Positions 34,624 through 42,116 of a DNA stretch of 64,000 nucleotides are shown one piece after another (within the stretch, counting starts at the first letter, position 1; every line of letters starts with the position of its first letter). A model generated the notes under the pieces. That model was not told the DNA's origin, did not search any database, and saw only the letters and a program-made list of their open reading frames with translations. Source of the DNA: Alphaproteobacteria bacterium (GTDB lineage: Bacteria > Pseudomonadota > Alphaproteobacteria > UBA8366 > Aestuariispiraceae); assembly GCA_024743195.1 (NCBI GenBank), contig JANSXE010000005.1, forward strand, positions 248,001-312,000, in the 5' to 3' direction. The position numbers were made by a program, and so were the translations under genes.

Positions 34624-34674
34624 CGAGTCCCAGAGTGACGAGTTCCAGAGTGACGAGTTCCAGAGTAACGAGGT
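34615..34674. repeat. 15-bp tandem repeat (four copies) across the chaN-like stop
   Basis: CCAGAGTGACGAGTC, two copies of CCAGAGTGACGAGTT and CCAGAGTAACGAGGT fill 34615-34674 at an exact 15-bp period. Each carries TGA or TAA in the same frame (34621, 34636, 34651, 34666), giving four stacked in-frame stops. The last unit runs up to the next gene's ribosome-binding region. Confidence 0.92.
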
Positions 34675-34683
34675 TGTTACCCG

Positions 34684-35010
34684 ATGAAGACCCTGCCCTA
34701 CAGCGCCAGGACCGCCAGCGGCGACGTCTATGACGTCGAGTTCCCGCTGCACGCCGACACCGTCTCGCCGGTGCGCGTCGGTCAGCTCGTCAGCACGATC
34801 CTGGAGGCGGTGGAGCGCGACATGGCGCTCGCCGGCGAGACCAGCAACGGCGACGTGCTGCAGGCGGTCGCGATGGCGGCCGCGATCCGCGCGCGCATGA
34901 TCCACGCCCCGCCCGCGGTCACGGGCGCCATCGCCCGCGATCTGATGGAGCAGGCGCTCGAAGCGGCCGAGCGCGCCGCCCACAGGCCCGCGGCGTCCGG
35001 CCGCGCCTGA
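34684..35010 (+). CDS. Conserved-looking hypothetical protein
   Basis: A 108-residue protein of unknown function. It begins with a beta-like stretch (YSARTASGDVYDVEFPLHAD) and continues as mostly alpha-helical sequence (VGQLVSTILEAVERDMALA, GDVLQAVAMAAAIRARMIH, ARDLMEQALEAAERAAHR), with no signal peptide or membrane helix. Codon use matches its neighbours, supporting a real gene. It follows the chaN-like gene and the tandem repeat in the same direction, so it may be in the same transcript. I cannot name a family. Confidence 0.65.
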   Translation: MKTLPYSARTASGDVYDVEFPLHADTVSPVRVGQLVSTILEAVERDMALAGETSNGDVLQAVAMAAAIRARMIHAPPAVTGAIARDLMEQALEAAERAAHRPAASGRA

Positions 35011-35247
35011 GGCGGCAGGCCGGCGGTCCGTCGCGTCCACCCCGCGCCATCGCGCCACAAAACTTTCCCGAAAAAGGGCGTTGCCGCAGATTCCAGGCTG
35101 TGGCAGGCTAAATCTCGTGTTGCGGGGAGGAGTTTTCCACAAGATATCGCTATAGGCCCAAGATAACGGCTTGCGTCTGGCGATTTCGAAGCGCACACCT
35201 CCTACCGCGTCCACGAGCAGGCCGCCCGCCGGCCAAGGAGGAACTCG

Positions 35248-35751
35248 ATGACCGCCCTGCTGGTCGAAACCGCCGCCTCCGCAGCCAATCCCCTCGATGT
35301 CCTGGAAGCCATGTTCACGTCCAACGAATGGCCGTTCGAGCGGTCGGACGAGGACGAGATGGTCGTCGAGACGACCGGGGGATGGTGCGACTACCGGATG
35401 TTCTTCGCCTGGCGCGAGGATCTGCACGCCCTCTACTTCACCTGCGCCTTCGACCTGAAAATCCCGAAGGAGAAACGCAAGGGCGTCACGGAACTGCTGG
35501 CGCTGGTCAACGAGAAAATGTGGCTCGGCCATTTCGACCTCTGCTCGGAGGACGGCTCGCCGACCTTCCGCCACACGCTGCCGACCCGCGGGGTGAAGTG
35601 CTTCAGCGTCGAGCAGCTCGAGGACCTGATGGACATCGCGCTGGCGGAGTGCGAGCGCTTCTATCCGGCCTTCCAGTTCCTGCTGTGGGGCGGCTACAGC
35701 CCGGAGCAGGCGGTGGGCGCCGCGCTGATCGACTGCCGCGGCGAGGCCTGA
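35248..35751 (+). CDS. YbjN-domain protein
   Basis: A 167-residue cytoplasmic protein of the YbjN family (type III secretion chaperone-like fold). Typical segments: NPLDVLEAMFTSNEWPFERS, CDYRMFFAWREDLHALYFTC, KRKGVTELLALVNEKMWLGHFDL, FRHTLPTRG and LALAECERFYPAFQFLLWGG. In alphaproteobacteria it regularly sits between ubiK-like and proC genes, as here. Molecular function is not established; E. coli YbjN affects motility and stress responses. The start has an AGGAGG about eight bases upstream. Between this gene and the previous one (237 bp) is an AT-richer stretch (GATATCGCTATAGG near 35140) that may hold its promoter. Confidence 0.87.
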   Translation: MTALLVETAASAANPLDVLEAMFTSNEWPFERSDEDEMVVETTGGWCDYRMFFAWREDLHALYFTCAFDLKIPKEKRKGVTELLALVNEKMWLGHFDLCSEDGSPTFRHTLPTRGVKCFSVEQLEDLMDIALAECERFYPAFQFLLWGGYSPEQAVGAALIDCRGEA

Positions 35752-35755
35752 GCGC

Positions 35756-35798
35756 GCCGCTTTATCCCGCCGCTTTATCCCGCCGCTTTATCCCGCCG
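35756..35798. repeat. 13-bp tandem repeat between YbjN and proC
   Basis: GCCGCTTTATCCC is repeated three times (35756-35768, 35769-35781, 35782-35794), starting four bases after the YbjN stop, with a partial fourth copy. It is non-coding, ending about 55 bp before proC. Confidence 0.92.
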
Positions 35799-35850
35799 TC
35801 TGGCCCGGCTAGGCTCGCCCGCATCGAATCGCGAGGCGAGGAGCGAACTC

Positions 35851-36675
35851 ATGGCGAAGACGCTGACGCGCCCGTTGCTGCTGATCGGCTGCGGCAAGAT
35901 GGGCGGCGCGATGCTGGACGGCTGGCTCGGAAGCGGCGTCGCGGCCGGCGGGGTGCACATCGTCGATCCCGCGGGCGCCGCCCCGTTCCGCGGGCGGGAC
36001 GGCGTGAGCGTCCATGAAAGCGTCGAAACCCTGCCGGACGACCTCGCGCCCGAAGTCGTGGTGCTGGCGGTCAAACCGCAGCAAATGGACGGGGTGTTGG
36101 GCGCGCTCGCGCGCTTTGCAGGGCCGGACTGCCTCTTCGTCTCGATCGCCGCGGGCAAGACGATCGGCTATTTCGAAACGCATCTGGGCGAGACGGCGGC
36201 GGTCGTGCGCGCCATGCCGAACACGCCGGCCGCCATCGGCCGGGGGATCACCGTCTGCGCCCCGAACGCGCGCTGCAGCGCCGCGCAGACGGCGCTCGCC
36301 GAGCAGCTCCTGCGCGCCGTCGGCGAGGCGGAGACGGTCCGGGACGAAGGATTGATCGACGCCGTCACCGCGCTGTCCGGCGGCGGGCCGGCCTACACCT
36401 TCCTCCTGATCGAATGCATGGCCCAGGCCGGCGTCGCCGCGGGTCTGCCGGAAGAACTGTCGGCCAAGCTCGCGCTGCACACGGTCGCCGGCGCGGGCCA
36501 ACTGGCGCTGGAGAGCGACGAGGAGCCGGCGCAGCTGCGCCGCAACGTCACCTCGCCCGGCGGGACGACGCAGGAGGCGCTCGCGGTCCTGATGCGCGAG
36601 CCCGGCGGCCTCGCCCCGCTGATGGAGGAGGCGGTCGCCGCGGCGACGCGCCGCTCGCGCGAATTGGGCGGCTGA
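35851..36675 (+). CDS. proC: Pyrroline-5-carboxylate reductase
   Basis: A 274-residue enzyme reducing 1-pyrroline-5-carboxylate to proline with NAD(P)H. N-terminal dinucleotide fold LLIGCGKMGGAMLDGWL, VVLAVKPQQMDGVL, IAAGKTIGYFE, RAMPNTPAAIG, and the C-terminal catalytic/dimer domain ALSGGGPAYTFLLIEC and VTSPGGTTQEALAVL. The length is standard. An AGGAG precedes the ATG. Upstream is YbjN, downstream a TetR-type regulator. Confidence 0.96.
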   Translation: MAKTLTRPLLLIGCGKMGGAMLDGWLGSGVAAGGVHIVDPAGAAPFRGRDGVSVHESVETLPDDLAPEVVVLAVKPQQMDGVLGALARFAGPDCLFVSIAAGKTIGYFETHLGETAAVVRAMPNTPAAIGRGITVCAPNARCSAAQTALAEQLLRAVGEAETVRDEGLIDAVTALSGGGPAYTFLLIECMAQAGVAAGLPEELSAKLALHTVAGAGQLALESDEEPAQLRRNVTSPGGTTQEALAVLMREPGGLAPLMEEAVAAATRRSRELGG

Positions 36676-36760
36676 CCGGCTTGCCGGGCGCGGGCCGACG
36701 GCCCATCTCTCTTCACGACGGGCCGGGGTGGGCCCGGCGACACAGCGACGGATCGAGGCC

Positions 36761-37456
36761 ATGGCGGCGGCGAAGCGAGCGACATCCCCCGAGGCGCAGG
36801 AAAAGGCGGCGGCCGAGGCCGCCCTGCGCCTCGCCGGCCGGGAGGGCTGGCGGCGCGTGCGCTTGGAGGCCGTCGCCGAAGAGGCCGGCCTGACGCTGGG
36901 CGCGCTGCGCACCCTCGCGCGCGACAAGACGGACCTGCTGGTCCTGTTCCTGAAGCATGTGGACGCCGAGGTGCTGGCCGAAGACGCCGGCTTCCAACCG
37001 GAAGACAGCGTTCGCGATCGGCTGTTCGACCTGCTGATGCGCCGGCTGGACGGGCTGGAGCCGTTCAAACCCGGGGTCCAGTCCAGCGTCGAAGAGACGT
37101 TGCGCGATCCGCTGGCGCTCCTCGTCCTGGGACCGGCCGACCTGCGGGCGCTGTCCTGGTATCTGGAGGCGGCGGGCGTCTCCGCCGACGGGCCCTTGGG
37201 TGCGCTGCGGGTGAAGGGCCTGGCGGCGATCTGGCTCAGTACGCTGCGGACCTGGTTCGCCGACGAGAGCCCCGATCTGTCGAAGACCATGAAGACGCTG
37301 GACCAGGGACTGGCCCGCGCCGAGGCGGCGGCCGGCTGGATCGAGGGCCGCGGCCCCCGCGACCGGCGCGCGGCGGCTGACGCCGAAGACGGCGCGTCGC
37401 CCGAGGGCGAGGCCGAGGACGGGCGAACCGCGGGTGAAGATCCGGGCGAACGGTAG
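36761..37456 (+). CDS. TetR-family transcriptional regulator
   Basis: A 231-residue protein with an N-terminal TetR helix-turn-helix: ALRLAGREGWRRVRLEAVAEEAGLTLGALRTL spans about residues 18-52, followed by DKTDLLVLFLKHVD and an all-helical ligand/dimer domain. The last 45 residues are acidic and low-complexity. Regulators of this type between proC and a phasin may control fatty-acid or PHB-linked genes, but no target is proven. I start at the ATG at 36761; a GTG at 36728 would add 11 residues. There are 86 bp after proC. Confidence 0.78.
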   Translation: MAAAKRATSPEAQEKAAAEAALRLAGREGWRRVRLEAVAEEAGLTLGALRTLARDKTDLLVLFLKHVDAEVLAEDAGFQPEDSVRDRLFDLLMRRLDGLEPFKPGVQSSVEETLRDPLALLVLGPADLRALSWYLEAAGVSADGPLGALRVKGLAAIWLSTLRTWFADESPDLSKTMKTLDQGLARAEAAAGWIEGRGPRDRRAAADAEDGASPEGEAEDGRTAGEDPGER

Positions 37457-37483
37457 CGGCTCGTCTCAACCGCCGATATCTTT

Positions 37484-37559
37484 TTGCAGTGCAGCAATTA
37501 CCCCTTGACCATGAAGGGGCGGCCCCCATATAAGGCACCATCATGCTGCAGCGCAGCAT
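37484..37559 (+). promoter_or_regulatory. Phasin promoter flanked by two PhaR-type operators
   Basis: TTGACC (37505-37510), an 18-bp spacer and TATAAG (37529-37534) form the promoter. Upstream, TTGCAGTGCAGCAA (37484-37497) is TGC-rich; downstream, ATGCTGC-AGC-GCAGCAT (37543-37559) is a perfect inverted repeat containing CTGC-N3-GCAG, the recognised PhaR-type operator, placed near the expected transcription start. Repression relieved by PHB granules is the family model. phaR itself is not in the window. Confidence 0.72.
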
Positions 37560-37700
37560 GGGCGGGCTCCGGGGGTTTGGAGGCGGGACCCGCCGCCCGA
37601 GTGCGGCGCGCAGGACGCGCGAGGAGTGTCGTTCGACGGAGCCCGGCGACGACGGAGCCGCCCGGCCCGTTTCGCCAAGCGAGCCAGAGGGAGCGAGACC

Positions 37701-38213
37701 ATGGCCCAGCAGAAATCGCAGACCAATTTTTTCGATCCGAAGAACAACCCGTTCCTCGACCCGAAGAACAATCCGTTCCTGGATCCGAGCAAGAACCCCT
37801 TCCTCACGGCCGAGGTGGGCAAGCTGTTCGGCGGCTATCAGGGCCCTGAGATGAAGGACCTGATGGACAGCCAGCGCAAGAACTTCGAGGCGCTCGCCGC
37901 CGCGAACAAGACGGCGGTCGAGGGCTTCCAGGCCGTCTTCACGCGTCAGGGCGAAATCCTGAAGCAGGTGATGGACGAGGCCAACGCGATGCTTCAGTCG
38001 ATGAACGCCTCCGGCGGCAAGCCCGACGCCGCCGCGGCGCAAAACATCGATCACGTCAAGGACGCGCTCGAGCAGTCGGTCTCCAACATGCGCGAGTTGT
38101 CGGAGATGGTCTCGAAGTCCCAGCAGGAGGCTTTCGACATCCTGAACGGCCGCATGACCGAGATCCTGGAAGAGCTGAAGGACGCCGTCGACCAGCCGGC
38201 GCCGAAGAAGTAA
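37701..38213 (+). CDS. Phasin family protein (PHB granule-associated)
   Basis: A 170-residue phasin. The core helices match the phasin domain: [57 protein letters not shown] and [13 protein letters not shown]. These coat polyhydroxybutyrate granules and control their number and size. The N-terminus has three 8-residue repeats ([24 protein letters not shown]; codons 37734-37805), Pro/Asn-rich and probably disordered. The ATG at 37701 has GAGGGAG about ten bases upstream. The promoter carries PhaR-like sites, and a strong terminator follows at 38246. Confidence 0.92.
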   Translation: MAQQKSQTNFFDPKNNPFLDPKNNPFLDPSKNPFLTAEVGKLFGGYQGPEMKDLMDSQRKNFEALAAANKTAVEGFQAVFTRQGEILKQVMDEANAMLQSMNASGGKPDAAAAQNIDHVKDALEQSVSNMRELSEMVSKSQQEAFDILNGRMTEILEELKDAVDQPAPKK

Positions 38214-38245
38214 GCCGACGCCTCGGCCTACAGACGGTTCGGATC

Positions 38246-38276
38246 AACCGCCCCGGCCCCCGCCGGGGCGGTTTTC
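38246..38276 (+). terminator. Intrinsic terminator after the phasin gene
   Basis: AACCGCCCCGGC (38246-38257), loop CCCC and GCCGGGGCGGTT (38262-38273) form a perfect 12-bp stem running into TTTT, 33 bp after the phasin stop. Confidence 0.9.
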
Positions 38277-38340
38277 CGTTGCGCCGGTTCATGGTAAGGC
38301 CTCCGCCGCATCCGGTTGCACGCTGCAGAGGACCTCGCCC

Positions 38341-38694
38341 ATGCCGACCGCGCCCGACATCCGCTTCGACGATTTCCTGAAGGTGGATGTCCGCGTCGGG
38401 ACGGTGCTCCGTGCGGAGCCCTACCCCGAGGCCCGCAAGCCGGCGATCAAGCTGTGGATCGACTTCGGACCGGAGATCGGGGAACGCAAGACCTCGGCCC
38501 AGATCACCAAGCACTACGACCCCGAGGGGCTCGTCGGCCGGCAGGTCTGTGCGGTGGTGAATTTCCCGGCCAAGCAGATCGGAAAGTTCATGTCCGAATG
38601 CCTGGTGCTGGGCTTCGACGATGGCGAAGGCGACGGCGGAATCGTGCTGATCCGACCGGACCGCACGGTTCCGAACGGCGGCCGGCTGCACTGA
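38341..38694 (+). CDS. csaA: CsaA-type tRNA-binding/chaperone-like protein
   Basis: A 117-residue OB-fold (EMAP-II-like) protein. It starts [25 protein letters not shown], then [42 protein letters not shown], and ends with the [16 protein letters not shown] block typical of CsaA. Homologues bind tRNA and show chaperone activity linked to export in Bacillus. The length is typical. It stands alone after the phasin terminator, with the GFA gene converging 12 bp beyond. Confidence 0.92.
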   Translation: MPTAPDIRFDDFLKVDVRVGTVLRAEPYPEARKPAIKLWIDFGPEIGERKTSAQITKHYDPEGLVGRQVCAVVNFPAKQIGKFMSECLVLGFDDGEGDGGIVLIRPDRTVPNGGRLH

Positions 38695-38706
38695 CGGACG
38701 CGCGCG

Positions 38707-39147
38707 TCAGGCGTCCTCTCCGCCGCCGGTCACGCCGCCCGGACCGGTCTCGCGATCGGGCAGCGCGTCGATCCGGCGCAGCCAAGCCACCCGACTTTCG
38801 ACGCCGTAGTTGAAGCGCGGCGCCACGGCGTCCGGGTCGTCCAGGCTTCCGATCGTGACGTCGATCCAATCGCCGTCCAGGTGACGGAAACTGAGCGGCG
38901 TTCCGCACGCCGCGCAAAAGCCGCGCGCGGCGTGCGCCGAGCTTCGGCGTTCGCTCGGCGCGCCCCGGGTCCAGTCCATGTCCGCCCGCCGGACCGGCGC
39001 CAAGGCCGCGAACGGGCCCCCCGTGGCGCGTTGGCACATGCGGCAATGGCAGAGATGCACCCGCTCGGGCGCCGCATAGAGCGCGTAGCGCACAGCGCCG
39101 CATTGACAGCCGCCGGTTAACAGCGGGGTGCGGGTGCGGGCGGGCAT
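38707..39147 (-). CDS. GFA/CENP-V zinc-binding protein
   Basis: A 146-residue protein with the GFA (glutathione-dependent formaldehyde-activating) fold. Cysteines are in the family pattern: Cys14 and Cys16 in GGCQCGAVRY, Cys33, Cys35 and Cys38 in HLCHCRMCQ, and Cys78 and Cys81 in FCAACGTPLSF, enough for two zinc sites; NYGVESR-like and IGSLDDP segments follow. Enzymatic activity in this family is mostly unproven, so the formaldehyde link should not be assumed. It sits just downstream of the EnvZ-like kinase on the same strand. Confidence 0.88.
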   Translation of the reverse strand: MPARTRTPLLTGGCQCGAVRYALYAAPERVHLCHCRMCQRATGGPFAALAPVRRADMDWTRGAPSERRSSAHAARGFCAACGTPLSFRHLDGDWIDVTIGSLDDPDAVAPRFNYGVESRVAWLRRIDALPDRETGPGGVTGGGEDA

Positions 39148-39177
39148 CCCCCAAAACCCTCCTTCAGCCCAACCGAC

Positions 39178-40497
39178 TTACATCGGAAGGCGGATGCGCG
39201 CGCGCAGTCCGCCATGCGGGCTGTCCTCGAGGACCAGGTCGCCGCCGTGGACGCGCGCGACGTCGAGCGAGATCGACAGGCCCAACCCCGTCCCCCCCGT
39301 CTCCGGGTTGCGCGAACGGTCCAGGCGATAGAAGGGCCGGAAGGCTTCCGCACGCTGCTCCGGCGGGATTCCCGGGCCGTCGTCGTCGACGGTGACCTCG
39401 ATCGCGTCTCCCCGCTTGCCGGCCCGAATCCAGACCGTCTCGCCGTAGCGGGACGCGTTGGCGACCAGATTGTCGACGCCGCGCCGGAAGGCGTTGGGCT
39501 TCAGCCAGGCGTGGACCACGCCCTCCACATGGCAATCGACGGAGACGCCGCCCGCCTTCCACTTCTCCGCGACGTCCCGCACCAGCGCCGTGAGGTCGGT
39601 CTCGACCGAGCGCTCGCCGCCTTCGCCGCGCGCGAAGGTCAGGTAGCCCTCGATCATCTTCTCCATCTCGACGACGTTCTCCTTGAGCTCGCAAATCTCG
39701 GGATTGTCTCCGAGCATGGCGAGTTGCAGGCGCATACGCGTCAAGGGCGTGCGCAGGTCGTGGCTGACGCCGGAGAGCATGTCGGTGCGTTGGCGGATCT
39801 GGCGGCGGATGCGCTCGGCCATGATGTTGAAGGCGGTCGCGGCCTGCCGGACTTCCAGCGCGCCTTCGAGCTTGTGCTCCTCCTCCATCTCGCGGCCTTT
39901 GCCGAACCGGTCGGCCGCGAGCGCCAGCCGCCGCAGCGGGCGCACCTGATTGCGCATGAAGATCGACGCGACCGCGAACAGGATCAGCGAGGTGCCGACC
40001 ATCCAGAGGATGAAGATGTAGGTGGTGGAGGAGAAGAGCCGGCTGCCGGGCACGATGACGGTCAAGACCGCGTCGGCGAGCTGCACGTCGATCACCACGC
40101 GCTCCTCGAACTGGGAGCTGTCGATCCGGTAGGGGCGCTTCACCCGCTCGTCCAGCGCCTTGGCCAGCAGCGCGTCGATGAAGCCGTAGTCAGCGGGCTC
40201 CTCCCGATTGGGCAGAATCTCGCCCGGCTTGAGCGAGAGCTTGAGCTCCATCGCGCGGCCGGCGTCCTCGAAGATGCGCTCGACCGCGTCCGGTTCGCGG
40301 CGAATCTGCTGCATCACGTTGGCGACGTCGCCGGCGAGCGAGGAGGTCAGACGCCAGGTGATGGTGTCCCAATGCCGGTCGTAGAAGACGTAGGCTGAGA
40401 CGATCTGCAGCAGGATCAACGGGCTGACGATGATCAAGAGCGAGCGGCCGAGCAGCGTCTTCGGCAGGAACCGCTTGACGAACGCGCGCAGTTTCAT
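39178..40497 (-). CDS. EnvZ-like sensor histidine kinase
   Basis: A 439-residue inner-membrane kinase. Helix 1 (SLLIIVSPLILLQIVSAYVF) and helix 2 (around YIFILWMVGTSLILFAVASIF) bracket a periplasmic domain of about 120 residues; a HAMP linker follows (NQVRPLRRLALAADRFGKG). The phosphorylation motif is GVSHDLRTPLTRMRL with His246, the N box LVANASRYG, and the G boxes DDDGPGIP and GGTGLGLSIS. Organisation and helix sequences resemble EnvZ. It follows the cognate OmpR-like regulator after 24 bp. The signal could be osmotic, but that is inference. Confidence 0.92.
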   Translation of the reverse strand: MKLRAFVKRFLPKTLLGRSLLIIVSPLILLQIVSAYVFYDRHWDTITWRLTSSLAGDVANVMQQIRREPDAVERIFEDAGRAMELKLSLKPGEILPNREEPADYGFIDALLAKALDERVKRPYRIDSSQFEERVVIDVQLADAVLTVIVPGSRLFSSTTYIFILWMVGTSLILFAVASIFMRNQVRPLRRLALAADRFGKGREMEEEHKLEGALEVRQAATAFNIMAERIRRQIRQRTDMLSGVSHDLRTPLTRMRLQLAMLGDNPEICELKENVVEMEKMIEGYLTFARGEGGERSVETDLTALVRDVAEKWKAGGVSVDCHVEGVVHAWLKPNAFRRGVDNLVANASRYGETVWIRAGKRGDAIEVTVDDDGPGIPPEQRAEAFRPFYRLDRSRNPETGGTGLGLSISLDVARVHGGDLVLEDSPHGGLRARIRLPM

Positions 40498-40521
40498 GCG
40501 CTCGAGCCTCCCGCGCGCCGA

Positions 40522-41226
40522 TCAGTCGGGCCGCAGCACATAGCCGCGCCCCCGCACCGTCTGGAGATATTGCGGCAGACGGGGATCGGGCTCGATCTTC
40601 CGCCGCAGCCGGTTGACCTGGACGTCGACGGTGCGGTCGCCGCCCTCGATATCGCACAGATGCGTCAGTTCCTCGCGGCTCATGATCCGGCCCGGCTCGC
40701 CGGCGAGCGCGCGCAACAGCGCCGTCTCCGTCGTGGTCAGCCGCACCGGCGCCTCCCCCGCCAACAGCAGTTCGCGGTTCAGATCGAACCGCACGCCGCC
40801 GAGGCGGACCATGCTCGGGCGCGCCGGCAGGTCCGGAGCGGGCGTCCGGCGCAGGATCGACTGGATGCGCAGCACCAGCTCGCGCGGCTCGAAGGGTTTG
40901 GGCAGGTAGTCGTCGGCGCCGGCCTCCAGCCCTTCGATACGGCTTTCGGCGTCGCCCATGGCGGTCAGCATCAGGATCGGCACGCCGCTCTCCCGACGGA
41001 GCGAGCGGGCGAGGTCGAGACCGCTCTCCCCCGGCATCATGACGTCGAGCACCAGGAGATCGAAGGCGAACGCGGCCATCCGCGCGCGCGCGTCGAGCGC
41101 GTCCCGGGCGGTGGTCACCCGGAATCCCTCCTGCGTCAGATAACCCTTCAGGAGGTCGCGCAACCGCGTGTCGTCGTCGACGACCAGCACGTGCACATCC
41201 ACCTCCGGGGCCGCGTCGGCCATCAT
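40522..41226 (-). CDS. OmpR-like response regulator
   Basis: A 234-residue regulator. Receiver motifs: VVDDDTRLRDLL, phosphoacceptor Asp61 in LVLDVMMPGESG, LTAMGD with the Thr, and LPKPFEPREL with the Lys. The C-terminal winged helix includes TTTETALLRALAGEPG, SREELTHLC and DRTVDVQVNRLRRKIE, followed by YLQTVRGRGYVLRPD. It pairs with the EnvZ-like kinase 24 bp downstream. The start is ambiguous among three nearby ATGs (41244, 41226, 41223); CGGA precedes the chosen one. The regulator, kinase, marR and ilvE grouping is common in Rhodospirillales. Confidence 0.92.
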   Translation of the reverse strand: MMADAAPEVDVHVLVVDDDTRLRDLLKGYLTQEGFRVTTARDALDARARMAAFAFDLLVLDVMMPGESGLDLARSLRRESGVPILMLTAMGDAESRIEGLEAGADDYLPKPFEPRELVLRIQSILRRTPAPDLPARPSMVRLGGVRFDLNRELLLAGEAPVRLTTTETALLRALAGEPGRIMSREELTHLCDIEGGDRTVDVQVNRLRRKIEPDPRLPQYLQTVRGRGYVLRPD

Positions 41227-41305
41227 GCGCGTTCCGTCATCCAAGCAGCCCGTCGCAGCGCGCCCACATCCATGCGCCGCACTATAGACCGCCGTCGCCC
41301 TGCGT

Positions 41306-41388
41306 GCGAGCGCCGGGCGGGGGGCGAGCGCCGGGCGGGGGCTCAGCGGCGGGGGGCTCAGCGGCGGGGGCTCAGCGGCGGGGGGGGG
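41306..41388. repeat. G-rich tandem repeats spanning the marR stop
   Basis: An 18-bp unit GCGAGCGCCGGGCGGGGG occurs at 41306-41323 and 41324-41341, followed by three copies of GCTCAGCGGCGGGG (starting 41341, 41356 and 41370; spacing 15 and 14). The marR stop is the TCA at 41372-41374 inside the third copy. On the minus strand each copy carries a TGA. Confidence 0.85.
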
Positions 41389-41935
41389 CGGCGTCGAACT
41401 TCGCCCGATCGTCCGGATCGTTCATGATCCCCATCATCACCTTGCGAAAGCCCTCCACCGCCTCCGCGCCGGCCTCGCGATAGGCGCGGGCGATGCGGAT
41501 GCGCTGGTTCTCGGTCAGCGCCTGTTCCAGTTCGCGCCCGCGCTCCGTCAATTCGAGAAGCCGTTGCCGGCGATCCGTCACGCCGGGCGTCTGGCGGATG
41601 TAGCCTTCCTGGACGAGTTGGCCGAGCACGCGGCTCAGGCTCTGCTTCGTGATCTTCAGGATGTCGAGCAGCGCCGAGACATGCAGGCCCGGATGGCGCC
41701 CGACGAAGTAGATCACCCGGTGGTGCGCGCGTCCCAGACCGCGCTCCGCCAACATCGCATCCGGCTCCGCGATGAAGTCGCGATAGGCGTAGAACAGCAT
41801 CTCGACGCCCTGGCGCAACTCCTCCTCGCGCAGGAACAGCGGGTTCGCTCCGGCCTTGCCGGCGGGCTTGATCGTCGCCGCCCCGATGGACGGGGCCGCG
41901 AGCGTCGACGCGCCTTTGAAATTTTGGTCAGTCAT
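41372..41935 (-). CDS. MarR-family transcriptional regulator
   Basis: A 187-residue regulator with a MarR winged helix: ELRQGVEMLFYAYRDFIAEPD, GRAHHRVIYFVGRHPGLHVSALLDIL, recognition helix KITKQSLSRVLGQLVQEGYI and wing DRRQRLLELTERG. The first 35 residues are a low-complexity extension. It is divergent from ilvE and likely binds the 180-bp shared promoter region, where a CGGCGTAA...TTACGCCG inverted repeat lies. The effector is unknown. The last codons are Arg/Pro-rich and overlap a G-rich tandem repeat. Confidence 0.9.
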   Translation of the reverse strand: MTDQNFKGASTLAAPSIGAATIKPAGKAGANPLFLREEELRQGVEMLFYAYRDFIAEPDAMLAERGLGRAHHRVIYFVGRHPGLHVSALLDILKITKQSLSRVLGQLVQEGYIRQTPGVTDRRQRLLELTERGRELEQALTENQRIRIARAYREAGAEAVEGFRKVMMGIMNDPDDRAKFDAAPPRR

Positions 41936-42001
41936 GTTGACTTATATGCCTTAGGATGTTACGCAGCGCAAGGTTGGGACGCAACAGATCGTGGCAAATG
42001 C

Positions 42002-42030
42002 CGGCGTAAATTGATAACAAAATTACGCCG
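42002..42030. promoter_or_regulatory. Inverted repeat in the marR-ilvE divergent region
   Basis: CGGCGTAA (42002-42009) and TTACGCCG (42023-42030) are perfect 8-bp arms separated by 13 AT-rich bases, in an otherwise AT-rich 180-bp intergenic segment. It could be an operator for the MarR protein or for another regulator of ilvE; as RNA it would also fold. Confidence 0.5.
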
Positions 42031-42116
42031 AATTTGCAAAAGGTCGAAAAATCAACAGCCTGCCCGCTTTCACCCAGGTCGCATGCGGGCGGAGAAACCG
42101 ATAGCGGAGTGAAGCC

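Noticed and set aside
32121-34733. Long plus-strand frame covering hldD, ubiK and the chaN-like gene
   Set aside because: Composition is that of an out-of-frame GC-rich read; the genes beneath it have recognisable motifs.
41936-41950. TATAAG five bases upstream of the marR ATG as a sign of a leaderless transcript
   Set aside because: The -35 spacing is poor and an AAGG further upstream could serve as a ribosome site, so it is undecided rather than reportable.
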